From Pseudochrobactrum asaccharolyticum (GTDB lineage: Bacteria; Pseudomonadota; Alphaproteobacteria; Rhizobiales; Rhizobiaceae): 64,000 nucleotides of DNA. The stretch spans positions 1-64,000 of the forward strand of contig NZ_QNRH01000007.1 in the NCBI RefSeq assembly GCF_003314995.1, read 5' to 3'. The notes beneath the pieces were generated by a model. The model did not search any database and was not told where the DNA came from. It was given only the letters and a program-made list of their open reading frames with translations. Shown here in pieces: positions 1-8,895 of the stretch. Each line of letters opens with the position of its first letter. The stretch's first letter is position 1. The position numbers and the translations under genes are program-made.

Positions 1-475
1 AACCTTAAAATCTCGTAAACACTAAATCAATCTCTCAATCTTTTCAGTGCTTTAGCGATTAGCCAATCTCTCAATCAACCAATCTCAAGGGCGAAACTCT
101 CTGCCGCTAGCAGCGCCGCCGCCCTCGTTGTTGAGCTCATATAGACCCCACCAAGCCAAACTGTCAACACGCACAAACACCTTTTATGGAATTTTTATAA
201 CAAAAAACACAAATCCACAGCCCCAGACCCGTTTTCACACCAATCACAATACATCCACACACCCAATTACAACCAAAACACCACAAAACCACCCCTCATA
301 TATCAAAAACACAACCTCAAACCGCCGTTTCGACTCGCAAAACCAGAATCGTAAAGCCGATTTCCAAGAATCGGCACTAATTTTGAATCAAACAGATACT
401 GACAGGCACCTCTTTGAGAGTGTCCACTCAATGCTCAATCGCACCATATATATAGAGAGAGTGTGTGTGCTTCGA
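1..475. other. Non-coding AC-rich leader region
   Basis: No credible gene is visible in this stretch. From about 128 to 330 the top strand is strongly depleted of G and rich in A and C, with many AAC/CAC/ACA steps, so its open frames are low-complexity and lack a ribosome site. A short GC-rich patch lies at about 100-135. The sequence may be the far end of a structure lying left of the window (for example a spacer after an RNA operon), but nothing here proves that. Confidence 0.5.
28..76. repeat. Short direct repeat pair
   Basis: CAATCTCTCAATC occurs at 28-40 and again at 64-76, and a partial third copy (CAATCTCAA) begins at 80. The first two copies are 36 bp apart, start to start. This is a small local repeat with no obvious function; it is too short to be an insertion-sequence end by itself. 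Confidence 0.45.
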
Positions 476-1135
476 TCAAGCTGCAGCTTCGACAGCCAAT
501 CCGGCGGCTTTCCATTCCGGAAATCCGTCCTGTAAACGACGAATGCGATAACCCTTGCTGCGCAGTACTGCCACGGCCTCAAAAGACAGAACACAATAGG
601 CACCACGGCAATAGGCAACAATCTCTGTGTCTTTCGGTAATTCACTCAGGCGCTTTTCCAGCGCATCCAACGGAATATTGAGCGCACCCGGCAAATGCCC
701 CAGCGCAAATTCCTCATCCGGCCGCACGTCAAGCAAAGTCACGTCGCCATCACGCATAGCGCTGATCAGTTCCTGACGGGATACCGGCTCCAGCCTGTCC
801 AGATTATCGAAATAGTCGGAAACAACTTCACGAACTTCAGCTTTATTCCGTTCAGCAAAATAGCGCAGAGCCGAGAGCAATGGCAAAACGGGCCCGTCGC
901 CCAGACGATATAAGACCCGCTTGCCGTCGCGGCGCGTATTTACAAAGCCACCACGACGCAATTGCTGCAAATGCGCGGATGTATTGGCAACGGACAGGCC
1001 AGTGAGCTCTGCCAGCCTTTCGACCGCACGCTCGCCCTGCGAAATATGCTCAAGCAAATCCAGACGGTGTGCATGCCCAAGCACCCGTGCCAGTTCAGCC
1101 AGTTGTTCCAGTAAATATGTTTTCGCCTTAGTCAT
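476..1135 (-). CDS. ArsR-family repressor fused to a rhodanese domain
   Basis: A 219-residue two-domain protein. Residues about 10-90 form an ArsR-type winged helix (LAELTGLSVANTSAHLQQLR is the recognition region). Residues about 118-215 are a rhodanese domain with an active-site loop CRGAYC (Cys176, second Cys181). Regulators of this architecture usually sense thiol or sulfur chemistry, or metalloids, through the rhodanese cysteine; the ligand here is an inference. The start at 1135 (MTKAK) was chosen because AGAGAG lies just upstream; an in-frame ATG at 1153 lacks a ribosome site. It is divergent from an MFS transporter 81 bp away, its likely target. Confidence 0.85.
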   Translation of the reverse strand: MTKAKTYLLEQLAELARVLGHAHRLDLLEHISQGERAVERLAELTGLSVANTSAHLQQLRRGGFVNTRRDGKRVLYRLGDGPVLPLLSALRYFAERNKAEVREVVSDYFDNLDRLEPVSRQELISAMRDGDVTLLDVRPDEEFALGHLPGALNIPLDALEKRLSELPKDTEIVAYCRGAYCVLSFEAVAVLRSKGYRIRRLQDGFPEWKAAGLAVEAAA

Positions 1136-1164
1136 TGACCGTCTCTCTACCATGCTTTAAACGA

Positions 1165-1188
1165 TCAAACAAATCTTTGAATGTTTGA
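1165..1188. promoter_or_regulatory. Inverted repeat between arsR-rhodanese gene and MFS gene
   Basis: TCAAACA (1165-1171) and TGTTTGA (1182-1188) are perfect inverted arms separated by 10 bp, and TCAAA/TTTGA (1165-1169/1176-1180) forms a tighter nested repeat. ArsR-family operators are typically AT-rich imperfect palindromes with TCAAA/TTTGA halves. Its location in the 81-bp divergent gap suggests autoregulation plus control of the transporter. Confidence 0.55.
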
Positions 1189-1216
1189 AGTATGCCAACA
1201 TCATGAGGGGAAATTC

Positions 1217-2416
1217 ATGGCGGCTGCAACAGTAAAAGGGCAGGTTTTTCTGCTGGCAACAGCACAGGCGCTGTTTCAGACAGCATCCGTCATGGTCATG
1301 ACCATTGGCGGCCTTGCTGGCGGTCAGATTGCCTCGCGACCGGAACTGGCCACCATGCCGGTTGCCGCCATGTTTCTGGGTACGGCTATCACTATGCTGC
1401 CTGCCTCGCTGTGGATGGCACGCATTGGCCGGAAAACCGGTTTCATCGCCGGAGCCTTGCTTGGTACCAGCGGCGGCTTACTTGCAGCATTCGGACTATG
1501 GCAATCATCATTACTATTGCTGTCGTTCGGTACGTTTCTGGTCGGCTCTTATCAGGCATTTGCGCAATTCTATCGCTTTGCAGCAGGTGAGATTGCAGAT
1601 GATGCCTATCGCTCCAGAGCAATTTCTCTGGTTCTGGGCGGCGGTGTTGTAGCAGCTCTCGCAGGCCCCCTCCTTGCCCAAGCCGGTGGCAAACTCATGG
1701 TTCCGCCTTATATGGCTTCGTTCCTGTTGCTTGCTTTGGTGTCGCTGATCGCTGCCGGTATACTCAGCCGCTTACACAGTCCTGCTCGATCTGCAGCGAC
1801 GACCACGGTTCAAAGCGGGCGAACATGGCGTGAGATTGTAACGCAACCCGCCTATCTGGTTGCACTCTTTGCTGCGGCCACCGGTTACGGTATTATGATT
1901 TTGGCGATGACTGCCACGCCGATAGCCATGGGGCATCATCAGCATGAGCCATCCGCGTCGACAATGGTTATCCAGCTGCATGTGCTGGGTATGTTTCTGC
2001 CTTCATTCTTTACCGGTTCACTCATCGCCCGTTTTGGCGTCATGCGTATTATGATGACAGGTCTGGCGCTGTTCGGTGCTCATGTGGCACTGGCGCTGAC
2101 CGGTACCGGCTTTGTCTCTTTCGCCAGTGCCTTGATCATGCTCGGTATCGGCTGGAATTTTCTGTATATCGGCGGCACAACCCTGCTGACAACAACCTAT
2201 ACATCCGCAGAAAAAGGACGCGCGCAGGCTACCAATGATCTGACGATTTTTATTGTCGGCCTGACCTGTTCATTCAGTGCCGGTGGTCTGTTGCAATATT
2301 TCGGCTGGCAGAAACTGAATATGCTGCTGATCCCGTGGATTATTATCGCAGTCTTTGTGTTGCTGCGTTTTTCCAGCCATTATAAAAGAACTGTAACATC
2401 TCATTCCATCAGCTAA
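1217..2416 (+). CDS. Major facilitator superfamily transporter
   Basis: A 399-residue hydrophobic protein with about 12 predicted membrane segments and the loop pattern of MFS_1 exporters, including a basic loop around WMARIGRKTGF between segments 2 and 3. It resembles small-molecule efflux permeases; the substrate cannot be read from sequence. The start at 1217 follows GAGGGGAAATTC, a clear ribosome site; an upstream in-frame ATG at 1181 has none. Divergence from the ArsR-rhodanese gene suggests induction by the signal that regulator senses. The gene ends just before a strong hairpin shared with the convergent hydrolase gene. Confidence 0.85.
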   Translation: MAAATVKGQVFLLATAQALFQTASVMVMTIGGLAGGQIASRPELATMPVAAMFLGTAITMLPASLWMARIGRKTGFIAGALLGTSGGLLAAFGLWQSSLLLLSFGTFLVGSYQAFAQFYRFAAGEIADDAYRSRAISLVLGGGVVAALAGPLLAQAGGKLMVPPYMASFLLLALVSLIAAGILSRLHSPARSAATTTVQSGRTWREIVTQPAYLVALFAAATGYGIMILAMTATPIAMGHHQHEPSASTMVIQLHVLGMFLPSFFTGSLIARFGVMRIMMTGLALFGAHVALALTGTGFVSFASALIMLGIGWNFLYIGGTTLLTTTYTSAEKGRAQATNDLTIFIVGLTCSFSAGGLLQYFGWQKLNMLLIPWIIIAVFVLLRFSSHYKRTVTSHSIS

Positions 2417-2427
2417 CTGCTTATAAG

Positions 2428-2456
2428 AATTGTCCCGCAGGGTCTGCGGGACAATT
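2428..2456. terminator. Bidirectional hairpin terminator
   Basis: Perfect 12-bp arms AATTGTCCCGCA (2428-2439) and TGCGGGACAATT (2445-2456) with a 5-nt loop lie between two convergent genes. The stem ends in AATT, so it can serve transcripts from either side. Confidence 0.8.
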
Positions 2457-2470
2457 CATTTCTATCTCAA

Positions 2471-4345
2471 TCAAACCGGAATTTTGCTCAGTTTCAGCAC
2501 TGATGGCCGGTCATGTTCAACAAAGACCGTATTCACAGCGATCTGCTTACGATGACTGGTGCCTTCCGGCTCGCCGGTATTCGGATTCACATCATATTTC
2601 GGGAAATTGGACGATGAAATATCCAGCCGGATGCAATGTCCTTGTTTGAACATATTCGCGGTCGCGAAAGGTGAGATCGTAATCTTAAAGACCTCACCAT
2701 CTGCAACCGGCTCCGGCTTGTCAAAGCCCTTGCGATAACGCACGCGGAAAATGCCGTCAGTTATATTCAGCGCATAACCACGCGGATAATCCGCAGAAGG
2801 CGGATAGACATCAACCAGCTTGGCAGTGAAATCCGTATCCGGTGCATCCGTGCTGACCCAAAGCTCAATTTCAACCGGCCCTGCAATTGCGGTATCCTGC
2901 TCCAGAGGTGCAGTCTCGAAACTCAAGACATCATGACGCGCCGTCAACGGCAGACCCGGACGAGTGCAGCCGTAAAACTGCTCGGCTTCGACTTGATTGA
3001 AGCCGCCGCCGGTGAAAATCGGCTCACCGGATGTGAGAGAACCGCCGATAGTCGGCACCGGATTGGCCGGATTAAAATCATAGCTGATGCTGGCCGTAGC
3101 CTGTTCCGGCAGTTTCTCACTCAAGGACATATCTTTTTGCAGATAAAGATTGAGCGGTTTAGCATCCGGCAGCGGCCAGTCGGCGCCTTCAATCCAGCGA
3201 CCGCCATGATTGAGATGTCCGGCCTCGGTTTTATTGCCCTGTCCCGTTCCCATCAGGAAAATATGCACACGACCGGCCTGCTGATGCGTAAGCTCATCTT
3301 TAAGATACCGTGCGAACCATTTCTCACGATAGGCCAGCCAGTCTTCATCAACCTGCCCGTCAAAGACCGCATCAGCACCGAAATCCACATCGCCAAAGAT
3401 CGTGCGGGAGCGGTTGCCATGCGTCCATGGCCCCATAATCAGGCTCAGCGGACGTTCAGCATCACCTTTCAGCGCCGTGAAATTCTCAAGTGTGGTCGTG
3501 ACATAGGCATCATACCAGCTCGACATGAAAATCGTCGGTACTTTCGGAAAGGTTTCATAATATCCGGCAGCATAAATGCCGACCTTTTTCCAGAAATCAT
3601 TGAAGGTGCCGCTCTGCCACTGTTCAAGCAGATAGTCTTCATATTCCGCATTCCAGCGTACCGGCGAGCGCCCTTTCGTCCACGGCATTTGCGCGAACCA
3701 ATAGGCCAGATCCTCATCAGCCACGGCAGCCGCCGTGCGCTCATCCGTGCCTTCCTGCGCACGGTGATAGGCCCATGTTGCCTGTTTCAGCTCAAAAGCA
3801 CCGCCCTGACGGATACCGCAGGTGAATGCATTGGAAAAACCGCCGGAATCCACGGCCATTGCGCTCAAGCCCGGAGGATTGAGGCAGGCCAACGCCATCT
3901 GGGTATGGGCATCATAAGACAGCCCCATCGTCCCGATGCGGCTGTTATTCCACGGCTGCGCTTCAACCCACACCATTGTGTCATAACCATCCTCCCCTTC
4001 GGAGAGGTATTTGGTAAAATGACCTTCGCTGTCATAGCGCCCGCGGCAATCCTGCCAGATCACAATGTAACCCTTGCGCACCAGATGAATGGCAAGCTCG
4101 GGGCGTGACATGGAAACAGGGTTCTTCAGCGACAATTCTGTGCGCGGTGTGCCTGCTTTATTATATGGAGTGCGCTCCAGAATAACCGGCAATGCCGTTT
4201 CAACCGGAACACCATCCACTGCGGGACGATAAATATCTGTCGCCAGATGGATACCGTCGCGCATGGCAATCATCACATTACGATGAACGATCACATCACC
4301 GGCTACCTCGGTCGCCGGCGTCAATTTATTGGCAATAAAATTCAT
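2471..4345 (-). CDS. CocE/NonD-type (S15 family) alpha/beta hydrolase
   Basis: A 624-residue hydrolase of the Xaa-Pro dipeptidyl-peptidase S15/CocE/NonD superfamily. The N-terminal alpha/beta-hydrolase core carries the nucleophile elbow GLSYD (Ser143), with Asp279 (SSWYDAY) and His309 (GPWTHG) as the likely rest of the triad. The C-terminal part, from about 430, is the jelly-roll X-Pro_dipept_C domain. Members hydrolyse peptide, ester or amide bonds of small substrates. No signal peptide is visible, so it is probably cytoplasmic. Its ATG overlaps the stop of the binding-protein gene by 4 bp (ATGA), making it the last gene of the ABC operon; it plausibly cleaves the imported compound. Confidence 0.85.
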   Translation of the reverse strand: MNFIANKLTPATEVAGDVIVHRNVMIAMRDGIHLATDIYRPAVDGVPVETALPVILERTPYNKAGTPRTELSLKNPVSMSRPELAIHLVRKGYIVIWQDCRGRYDSEGHFTKYLSEGEDGYDTMVWVEAQPWNNSRIGTMGLSYDAHTQMALACLNPPGLSAMAVDSGGFSNAFTCGIRQGGAFELKQATWAYHRAQEGTDERTAAAVADEDLAYWFAQMPWTKGRSPVRWNAEYEDYLLEQWQSGTFNDFWKKVGIYAAGYYETFPKVPTIFMSSWYDAYVTTTLENFTALKGDAERPLSLIMGPWTHGNRSRTIFGDVDFGADAVFDGQVDEDWLAYREKWFARYLKDELTHQQAGRVHIFLMGTGQGNKTEAGHLNHGGRWIEGADWPLPDAKPLNLYLQKDMSLSEKLPEQATASISYDFNPANPVPTIGGSLTSGEPIFTGGGFNQVEAEQFYGCTRPGLPLTARHDVLSFETAPLEQDTAIAGPVEIELWVSTDAPDTDFTAKLVDVYPPSADYPRGYALNITDGIFRVRYRKGFDKPEPVADGEVFKITISPFATANMFKQGHCIRLDISSSNFPKYDVNPNTGEPEGTSHRKQIAVNTVFVEHDRPSVLKLSKIPV

Positions 4346-5925
4346 TTTGCTTTCCGGACATCCTGACCGATGGTGCGTTCTGCAAGGTTTGGCGTGAAAT
4401 CGATGCCGTCACGCGAAGCCCAGTAAATTTTCTGGAAATAGAGCGGAACAATCGCCTGGTCTTTCATGGCGATACGGGTGGCTTCCTGCAGTTTTTTCAT
4501 GCGTTCAGCCTGATCGAATTCTTCCATCGCGGATTTAAGCGCGGTATCAAATTCCGGATTGGCATAGCGCATCCGGTTAAAACCGCCGGTGCCTGCATCT
4601 TTATTATAGCTCTGCAACAGTGAGCGCAGATTGGCTTCCGAATTTGGTGTGGACGCACCCAGCGAGAAAATAAACGCGCCGAATTCACCCTTTGTCGCAG
4701 CCGCCGCATAGACGTTATAAGGCTGGGTTTTAACACCGTTTACTTTCAGGCCGCCACGCGCCAGCATCTGCCCCATGGCCTGTGCAATATCGCCATCACC
4801 AGGGAAACGGTTGTTTGAAGAATAGAGCGTAATGCCGAAACCCTCAGGGAATCCGGCATCAGCAAGCAGTTTCTTGGCGCCTGCAACATCTGCAGGCTGC
4901 GGCTGCAAATCCTCCGCATAACCACCCAGTACCGAAGGTACGACCTGTGCTGACGGCACACCGGAACCATTGAGTATACGATCAACCATGAGTTTGCGAT
5001 CAACCATCATGGAAACTGCCTGACGCACACGTGCATCACGGAAAGGGTTCGGGTTCAATGGCTTACCGGACAAATCATCCACGCCCGGCGCTGTATCATC
5101 ACGCATGCTCAGAGCCAGATAGACCAGACGACCGGAATCAATCGGGAAAACCTTGAAGCCTTTTTGCCCCTCAAGACGCACGATATCCGACGGCGATACC
5201 GCATCAATCAGATCAACCGAGCCTGACAACAGTGCAGCCGTACGCGCGGCATCATTGGCGATGAAGCGATATTCCACCGTGTCATAATCCGGCTTTTCGC
5301 CCCAATAGCCTTCATAGGCTTTCAGTTTCAGAGATTCCGCCGGTTTCCATTCGACAAACTGATAAGCACCGGTGCCGATCGCCGCTTTACCGGAATTGAA
5401 ATCTTCCAGCGTGGCATTTTCAGCAGCCGCTTTCGAGATAATGAAAACGCGGCCGATCTGCTCCATCAGCGCCGGATTAGGTGCTTTGGTAGTGACGCGG
5501 ATTTTGTGGTCGTCGATCTTCTCAATCTTAGCAACCGAGCTCACCACATCGGTGAAAGGTGCAGGGCTGTTCGGCACCTTATCCGTACGGTTGAGGGAAA
5601 AGATCACATCTTCAGCGGTAAACGGCGTGCCATTATGGAATGTCACACCTTCACGCAGCGTAATTTCCCATGTCAGCGGATCAATATTCTTCCACTCTGT
5701 CGCCAGACTCGGATGCATCTGCAGATTGGCATCGGTCGACAGCATTGTGTCGAACATATTATCCGCAGTCATCTGATTATTGCCGGTACGCGAAAATTGC
5801 GGATCAATCGCCGACGGCTCATTCGCACGGCCAATGACGATATTATCGGCGAAAGCAGTCAAAGCTGAACTGGCCAGAAGTGCGGTAACGATTACGGCTT
5901 TGCTTAAATTTTTGACGAGTTTCAT
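4342..5925 (-). CDS. Family 5 extracellular solute-binding protein (peptide/opine type)
   Basis: A 527-residue periplasmic binding protein of the DppA/OppA family. Residues 1-26 are a signal peptide (cleavage near ALTAFA-DN). The mature start IVIGRANEPSAIDPQF and the motif WEITLREGVTFHNG are characteristic of SBP_bac_5. It delivers substrate to the DppB/DppC-like permeases upstream in the operon. A good ribosome site (GGGGAG) precedes the ATG, and the start overlaps the stop of the second ATPase gene by 4 bp. The binding-protein gene lies fifth rather than first, which differs from enteric dpp operons. Substrate class (di/oligopeptide, opine or other) is not determined. Confidence 0.9.
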   Translation of the reverse strand: MKLVKNLSKAVIVTALLASSALTAFADNIVIGRANEPSAIDPQFSRTGNNQMTADNMFDTMLSTDANLQMHPSLATEWKNIDPLTWEITLREGVTFHNGTPFTAEDVIFSLNRTDKVPNSPAPFTDVVSSVAKIEKIDDHKIRVTTKAPNPALMEQIGRVFIISKAAAENATLEDFNSGKAAIGTGAYQFVEWKPAESLKLKAYEGYWGEKPDYDTVEYRFIANDAARTAALLSGSVDLIDAVSPSDIVRLEGQKGFKVFPIDSGRLVYLALSMRDDTAPGVDDLSGKPLNPNPFRDARVRQAVSMMVDRKLMVDRILNGSGVPSAQVVPSVLGGYAEDLQPQPADVAGAKKLLADAGFPEGFGITLYSSNNRFPGDGDIAQAMGQMLARGGLKVNGVKTQPYNVYAAAATKGEFGAFIFSLGASTPNSEANLRSLLQSYNKDAGTGGFNRMRYANPEFDTALKSAMEEFDQAERMKKLQEATRIAMKDQAIVPLYFQKIYWASRDGIDFTPNLAERTIGQDVRKAK

Positions 5926-6968
5926 GACAATTTCTCCCCTTTGTCATCGGTATTTGCAAAATCAGGACGGTTTTCGAGATCGTTGAGGTGGCAGGCGCTT
6001 TCATGCTGACCATCCACAACGCGCAATTGCGGGCGCTCCAGCTTGCATCGCTCAAAAGCGTGCGGGCAGCGCGGATGAAAATGACAGCCGGAAGGCGGGC
6101 TCATCGGTGAAGGAATTTCGCCTTTGATCGGATTATAAGCACGATGGCGGCGATCAATACGCGGCACTTCCGAGAGCAGCGCAGCGGTATAAGGATGGTT
6201 AGGCCGGTCGAAAATCTCTGCAGCCGAGCCGCTTTCAACAATACGCCCCAGATACATAACCACAACACGATCGGCGATATGGCTGACCACACTCAGATCA
6301 TGGCTGATAAACAGGTAAGTCAGATCAAGGCTTTTACGCAGATCCATGAACAGGTTGATAACCTGCGCCTGAATTGAAATATCCAGCGCTGCTATACTCT
6401 CGTCACAGATCAGAAATTCCGGTTTTACCGCCAATGCGCGTGCAATGCCGATACGCTGGCGCTGCCCACCGGAAAACTGGTGCGGATAGCGATTGGCCAT
6501 CGACGGATCAAGACCAACTGTTTCCAGCAGTTTTTCAACCAGAGCCTGTTTTTCACTGCGTTTGATCAGACCATGAGCAACCGGCGCTTCGCCGATAATA
6601 TCCACAACACGCTTACGCGGATTGAGGGAGGACATCGGGTCCTGAAAAATGATCTGTGTATTGAGACGCGCCTGTTTGGCAGCTTTGCCGCGTAGCTGAT
6701 TGCGCGGCTGATCTTCAATCAGCACTTCGCCTTCTGTTGCAGGCAGCATTCCGGCAATCACACGACCGAGTGTGGATTTTCCGCAACCGGATTCACCGAC
6801 CAGACCAACCACTTCACCCTTGCGGATTTTCAGATCAACGCCGTCAAGCGCATGCACAACACGCCGGACCGATTTAGCACCCAGCATCGAGGCGAGTTTT
6901 TCAGCAAAATCCGGCTCGGTTGAAAAGCGTTTGGAAACATTCCGTGCTTCAGCAATATATTCAGACAT
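5922..6968 (-). CDS. Peptide ABC transporter ATP-binding protein, DppF type
   Basis: A 348-residue ATPase with Walker A (GESGCGKST), signature (FSGGQRQRIGIARAL), Walker B (FLICDE) and a C-terminal oligopeptide/dipeptide ABC domain containing CHFHPRCPHAFERC. That cysteine-rich tail is typical of the DppF/OppF family. The start was set at 6968 (MSEYIAEAR) because GGAGGG lies just upstream and its ATG shares one base with the preceding stop (TGATG). It pairs with the neighbouring DppD-type ATPase to energise the importer. Confidence 0.92.
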   Translation of the reverse strand: MSEYIAEARNVSKRFSTEPDFAEKLASMLGAKSVRRVVHALDGVDLKIRKGEVVGLVGESGCGKSTLGRVIAGMLPATEGEVLIEDQPRNQLRGKAAKQARLNTQIIFQDPMSSLNPRKRVVDIIGEAPVAHGLIKRSEKQALVEKLLETVGLDPSMANRYPHQFSGGQRQRIGIARALAVKPEFLICDESIAALDISIQAQVINLFMDLRKSLDLTYLFISHDLSVVSHIADRVVVMYLGRIVESGSAAEIFDRPNHPYTAALLSEVPRIDRRHRAYNPIKGEIPSPMSPPSGCHFHPRCPHAFERCKLERPQLRVVDGQHESACHLNDLENRPDFANTDDKGEKLS

Positions 6969-7999
6969 CAATGTCCCTCCGCGCTGATTGCAGATGCGGC
7001 GGCACCGGCAAGCGGGTTGAAACAACGCCAGCGATGACCGGCAGTACCGGACGTTTCCGCCGGTTCTTCGAGACAGCGATCCGTGGCAAAATCACAGCGC
7101 GTGCGGAATGCGCACCCTTCCGGCCGTTTCAGCGGATGCGGTGCCGCCCCACGAATTTGCGTCAGGCGTGCTCCGCGCGCATTGGCGGCTGGTGCGGAAC
7201 CAATCAGACCTGCGGTATAAGGATGTTGCGGGCGATCCAGCACATCATCGACTTTGCCCTGCTCAACAATACGTCCGGCATACATCACTGCCACATTATC
7301 CGCGAGACCGGCCACAACGCCCAGATCATGACTGATCCAGATCAGCCCCATGCCCAGTTCACGGCACAGGGTCTGCACCTCCGCAAGAATCTGGCTTTGA
7401 ATCGTCACATCCAGTGCGGTTGTCGGTTCATCGGCAATAATCAGATCGGGCTTGTGCAGAAGTGCAATGGCAATTGCCACGCGCTGACGCATACCGCCGG
7501 AAAACTCATGCGGATAGCTCTGAATACGCAGTTCCGGCTGTGAGATGCCCACCATGCTTAACGCTTCAATCGAACGGCGCAAGGCTTCCGCCTCACTGAC
7601 ATTTTCATGGGCGCGCACGGTCTCAACCATATGGGTTTTGACAGACAACACCGGATTGAGCGTCATCATCGGATCCTGAAAGATCATCGCGATGCGATTA
7701 CCGCGCAGACTGCGCAAACGCTTTTCCGATGCATTGAGCAGTTCTTCACCTTTGAAAGTGATCGACCCGCCGACATTGCGCCCCGGTTTATCCACCAGAC
7801 CAATGATCGAAAAACCGGTAATGGATTTACCCGAACCGGACTCGCCGACCAGACCTAAAATCTCACCGCGTTTTACCGTCAGGCTCACGCCGTCAACCGA
7901 CTTGATTGTGCCTGCCGGTGTGAAGAAATGCGTTTGCAAATCGCGCACATCCAGCACGGTTTCAGGCTTATTGGTTTCAGTTTTCTGTTGTGAACTCAT
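6968..7999 (-). CDS. Peptide ABC transporter ATP-binding protein, DppD type
   Basis: A 343-residue ATPase with Walker A (GESGSGKS), signature (FSGGMRQRVAIAIAL), Walker B (LIIADE) and the DppD/OppD C-terminal extension with the CAFRTRCDFATDRC cysteine motif. It forms the heterodimeric ATPase with the DppF-type protein. Translational coupling is evident: its ATG overlaps the permease stop upstream by 4 bp (ATGA) and its own stop overlaps the next start (TGATG). Confidence 0.92.
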   Translation of the reverse strand: MSSQQKTETNKPETVLDVRDLQTHFFTPAGTIKSVDGVSLTVKRGEILGLVGESGSGKSITGFSIIGLVDKPGRNVGGSITFKGEELLNASEKRLRSLRGNRIAMIFQDPMMTLNPVLSVKTHMVETVRAHENVSEAEALRRSIEALSMVGISQPELRIQSYPHEFSGGMRQRVAIAIALLHKPDLIIADEPTTALDVTIQSQILAEVQTLCRELGMGLIWISHDLGVVAGLADNVAVMYAGRIVEQGKVDDVLDRPQHPYTAGLIGSAPAANARGARLTQIRGAAPHPLKRPEGCAFRTRCDFATDRCLEEPAETSGTAGHRWRCFNPLAGAAASAISAEGH

Positions 8000-8895
8000 T
8001 TGGCCAACCTCGGATTCAGGACTTCACGCAGGCGGTCGCCGACAATATTGATCGAGAAAACCAGTGTCAGCAGCAGCAATCCCGGAAACACGCTGATCCA
8101 GTACAGCCCCGCGAGCAGCACTTGATAACCATTGGAAATCAGCAGCCCCAGCGACGGCTCGGTAATCGGCAAACCGATCCCCAGAAAGCTCAGTGTCGCT
8201 TCTGCCGCGATTGCGCTGGCAATCTGGATTGTGCCGATTACGATCAGCGGTGGCAGACAATTCGGCAGCAAATGGCCGAACAGAATACGGATACGGCTCA
8301 GACCAAGACAGCGTGCCGCTTCCACATAATCTTTATTCACCTCGACCAGCGCGGCGGCGCGGGCAGCACGGGCAAAATAAGCCCATTGCACGAAAACCAG
8401 CGCCATAATCACTTTCCATGTGCCCTGCCCCAGCACTGCCAGAATGAGCAGCGCCACCAGAATGGTCGGGAAACCCAGCATCAGATCAACAAGGCGCATC
8501 AGAAACGCATCAAGACGACCACCGCTATAGGCCGCGAGCAAGCCAAGTGCGGAACCGATAAACATGGCGAGGAAACCGGCCGTCAGACCGACACCGAGAC
8601 TGGTCCGCAAACCGTAGAGCATCGCCGAGAGCATATCGCGACCCTGCGCATCGGTACCCAGCCAATAGGTCATGCCGTTCATGCTTTCCGACAAAGGCGG
8701 CAGCTTGGCATCGAACATATCGATCTGCATCAGATCATAAGGATTTTGCGGCGCAAGCAATGGTGCGAAAATTGCAGCCAGCACCAGCAAGACACAGAAA
8801 ATCAGGCCGATTGTCGCTTTCGGGCTGTGTAGAATTCCGGACACAGCCGTTGAGACCATGCCTTCACCAAAGAGACGTTGTGTGAGAGTGGTCAT
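7996..8895 (-). CDS. Peptide ABC transporter permease, DppC type
   Basis: A 299-residue inner-membrane permease with an N-terminal OppC_N segment followed by a BPD_transp_1 domain with about six membrane helices. The EAA loop is recognisable at EAARCLGLSRIRILFGHLLPN. The sequence AQGRDMLSAMLYGLRTSL is typical of DppC/OppC proteins. It partners the DppB-type permease and is coupled to both neighbours by short overlaps. Confidence 0.9.
   Translation of the reverse strand: MTTLTQRLFGEGMVSTAVSGILHSPKATIGLIFCVLLVLAAIFAPLLAPQNPYDLMQIDMFDAKLPPLSESMNGMTYWLGTDAQGRDMLSAMLYGLRTSLGVGLTAGFLAMFIGSALGLLAAYSGGRLDAFLMRLVDLMLGFPTILVALLILAVLGQGTWKVIMALVFVQWAYFARAARAAALVEVNKDYVEAARCLGLSRIRILFGHLLPNCLPPLIVIGTIQIASAIAAEATLSFLGIGLPITEPSLGLLISNGYQVLLAGLYWISVFPGLLLLTLVFSINIVGDRLREVLNPRLAK

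Noticed and set aside
28-76. Possible CRISPR-like or IS-end repeats
   Set aside because: Only two full 13-bp copies exist, without regular spacers, terminal inverted repeats or associated genes.
128-535. Open frame of 135 codons on the plus strand
   Set aside because: It is low-complexity (Thr/Asn/His/Pro rich), has no ribosome site, and its end runs antisense into the rhodanese-domain gene.
2933-4108. 391-codon plus-strand frame
   Set aside because: It is the antisense shadow of the CocE-type hydrolase gene.
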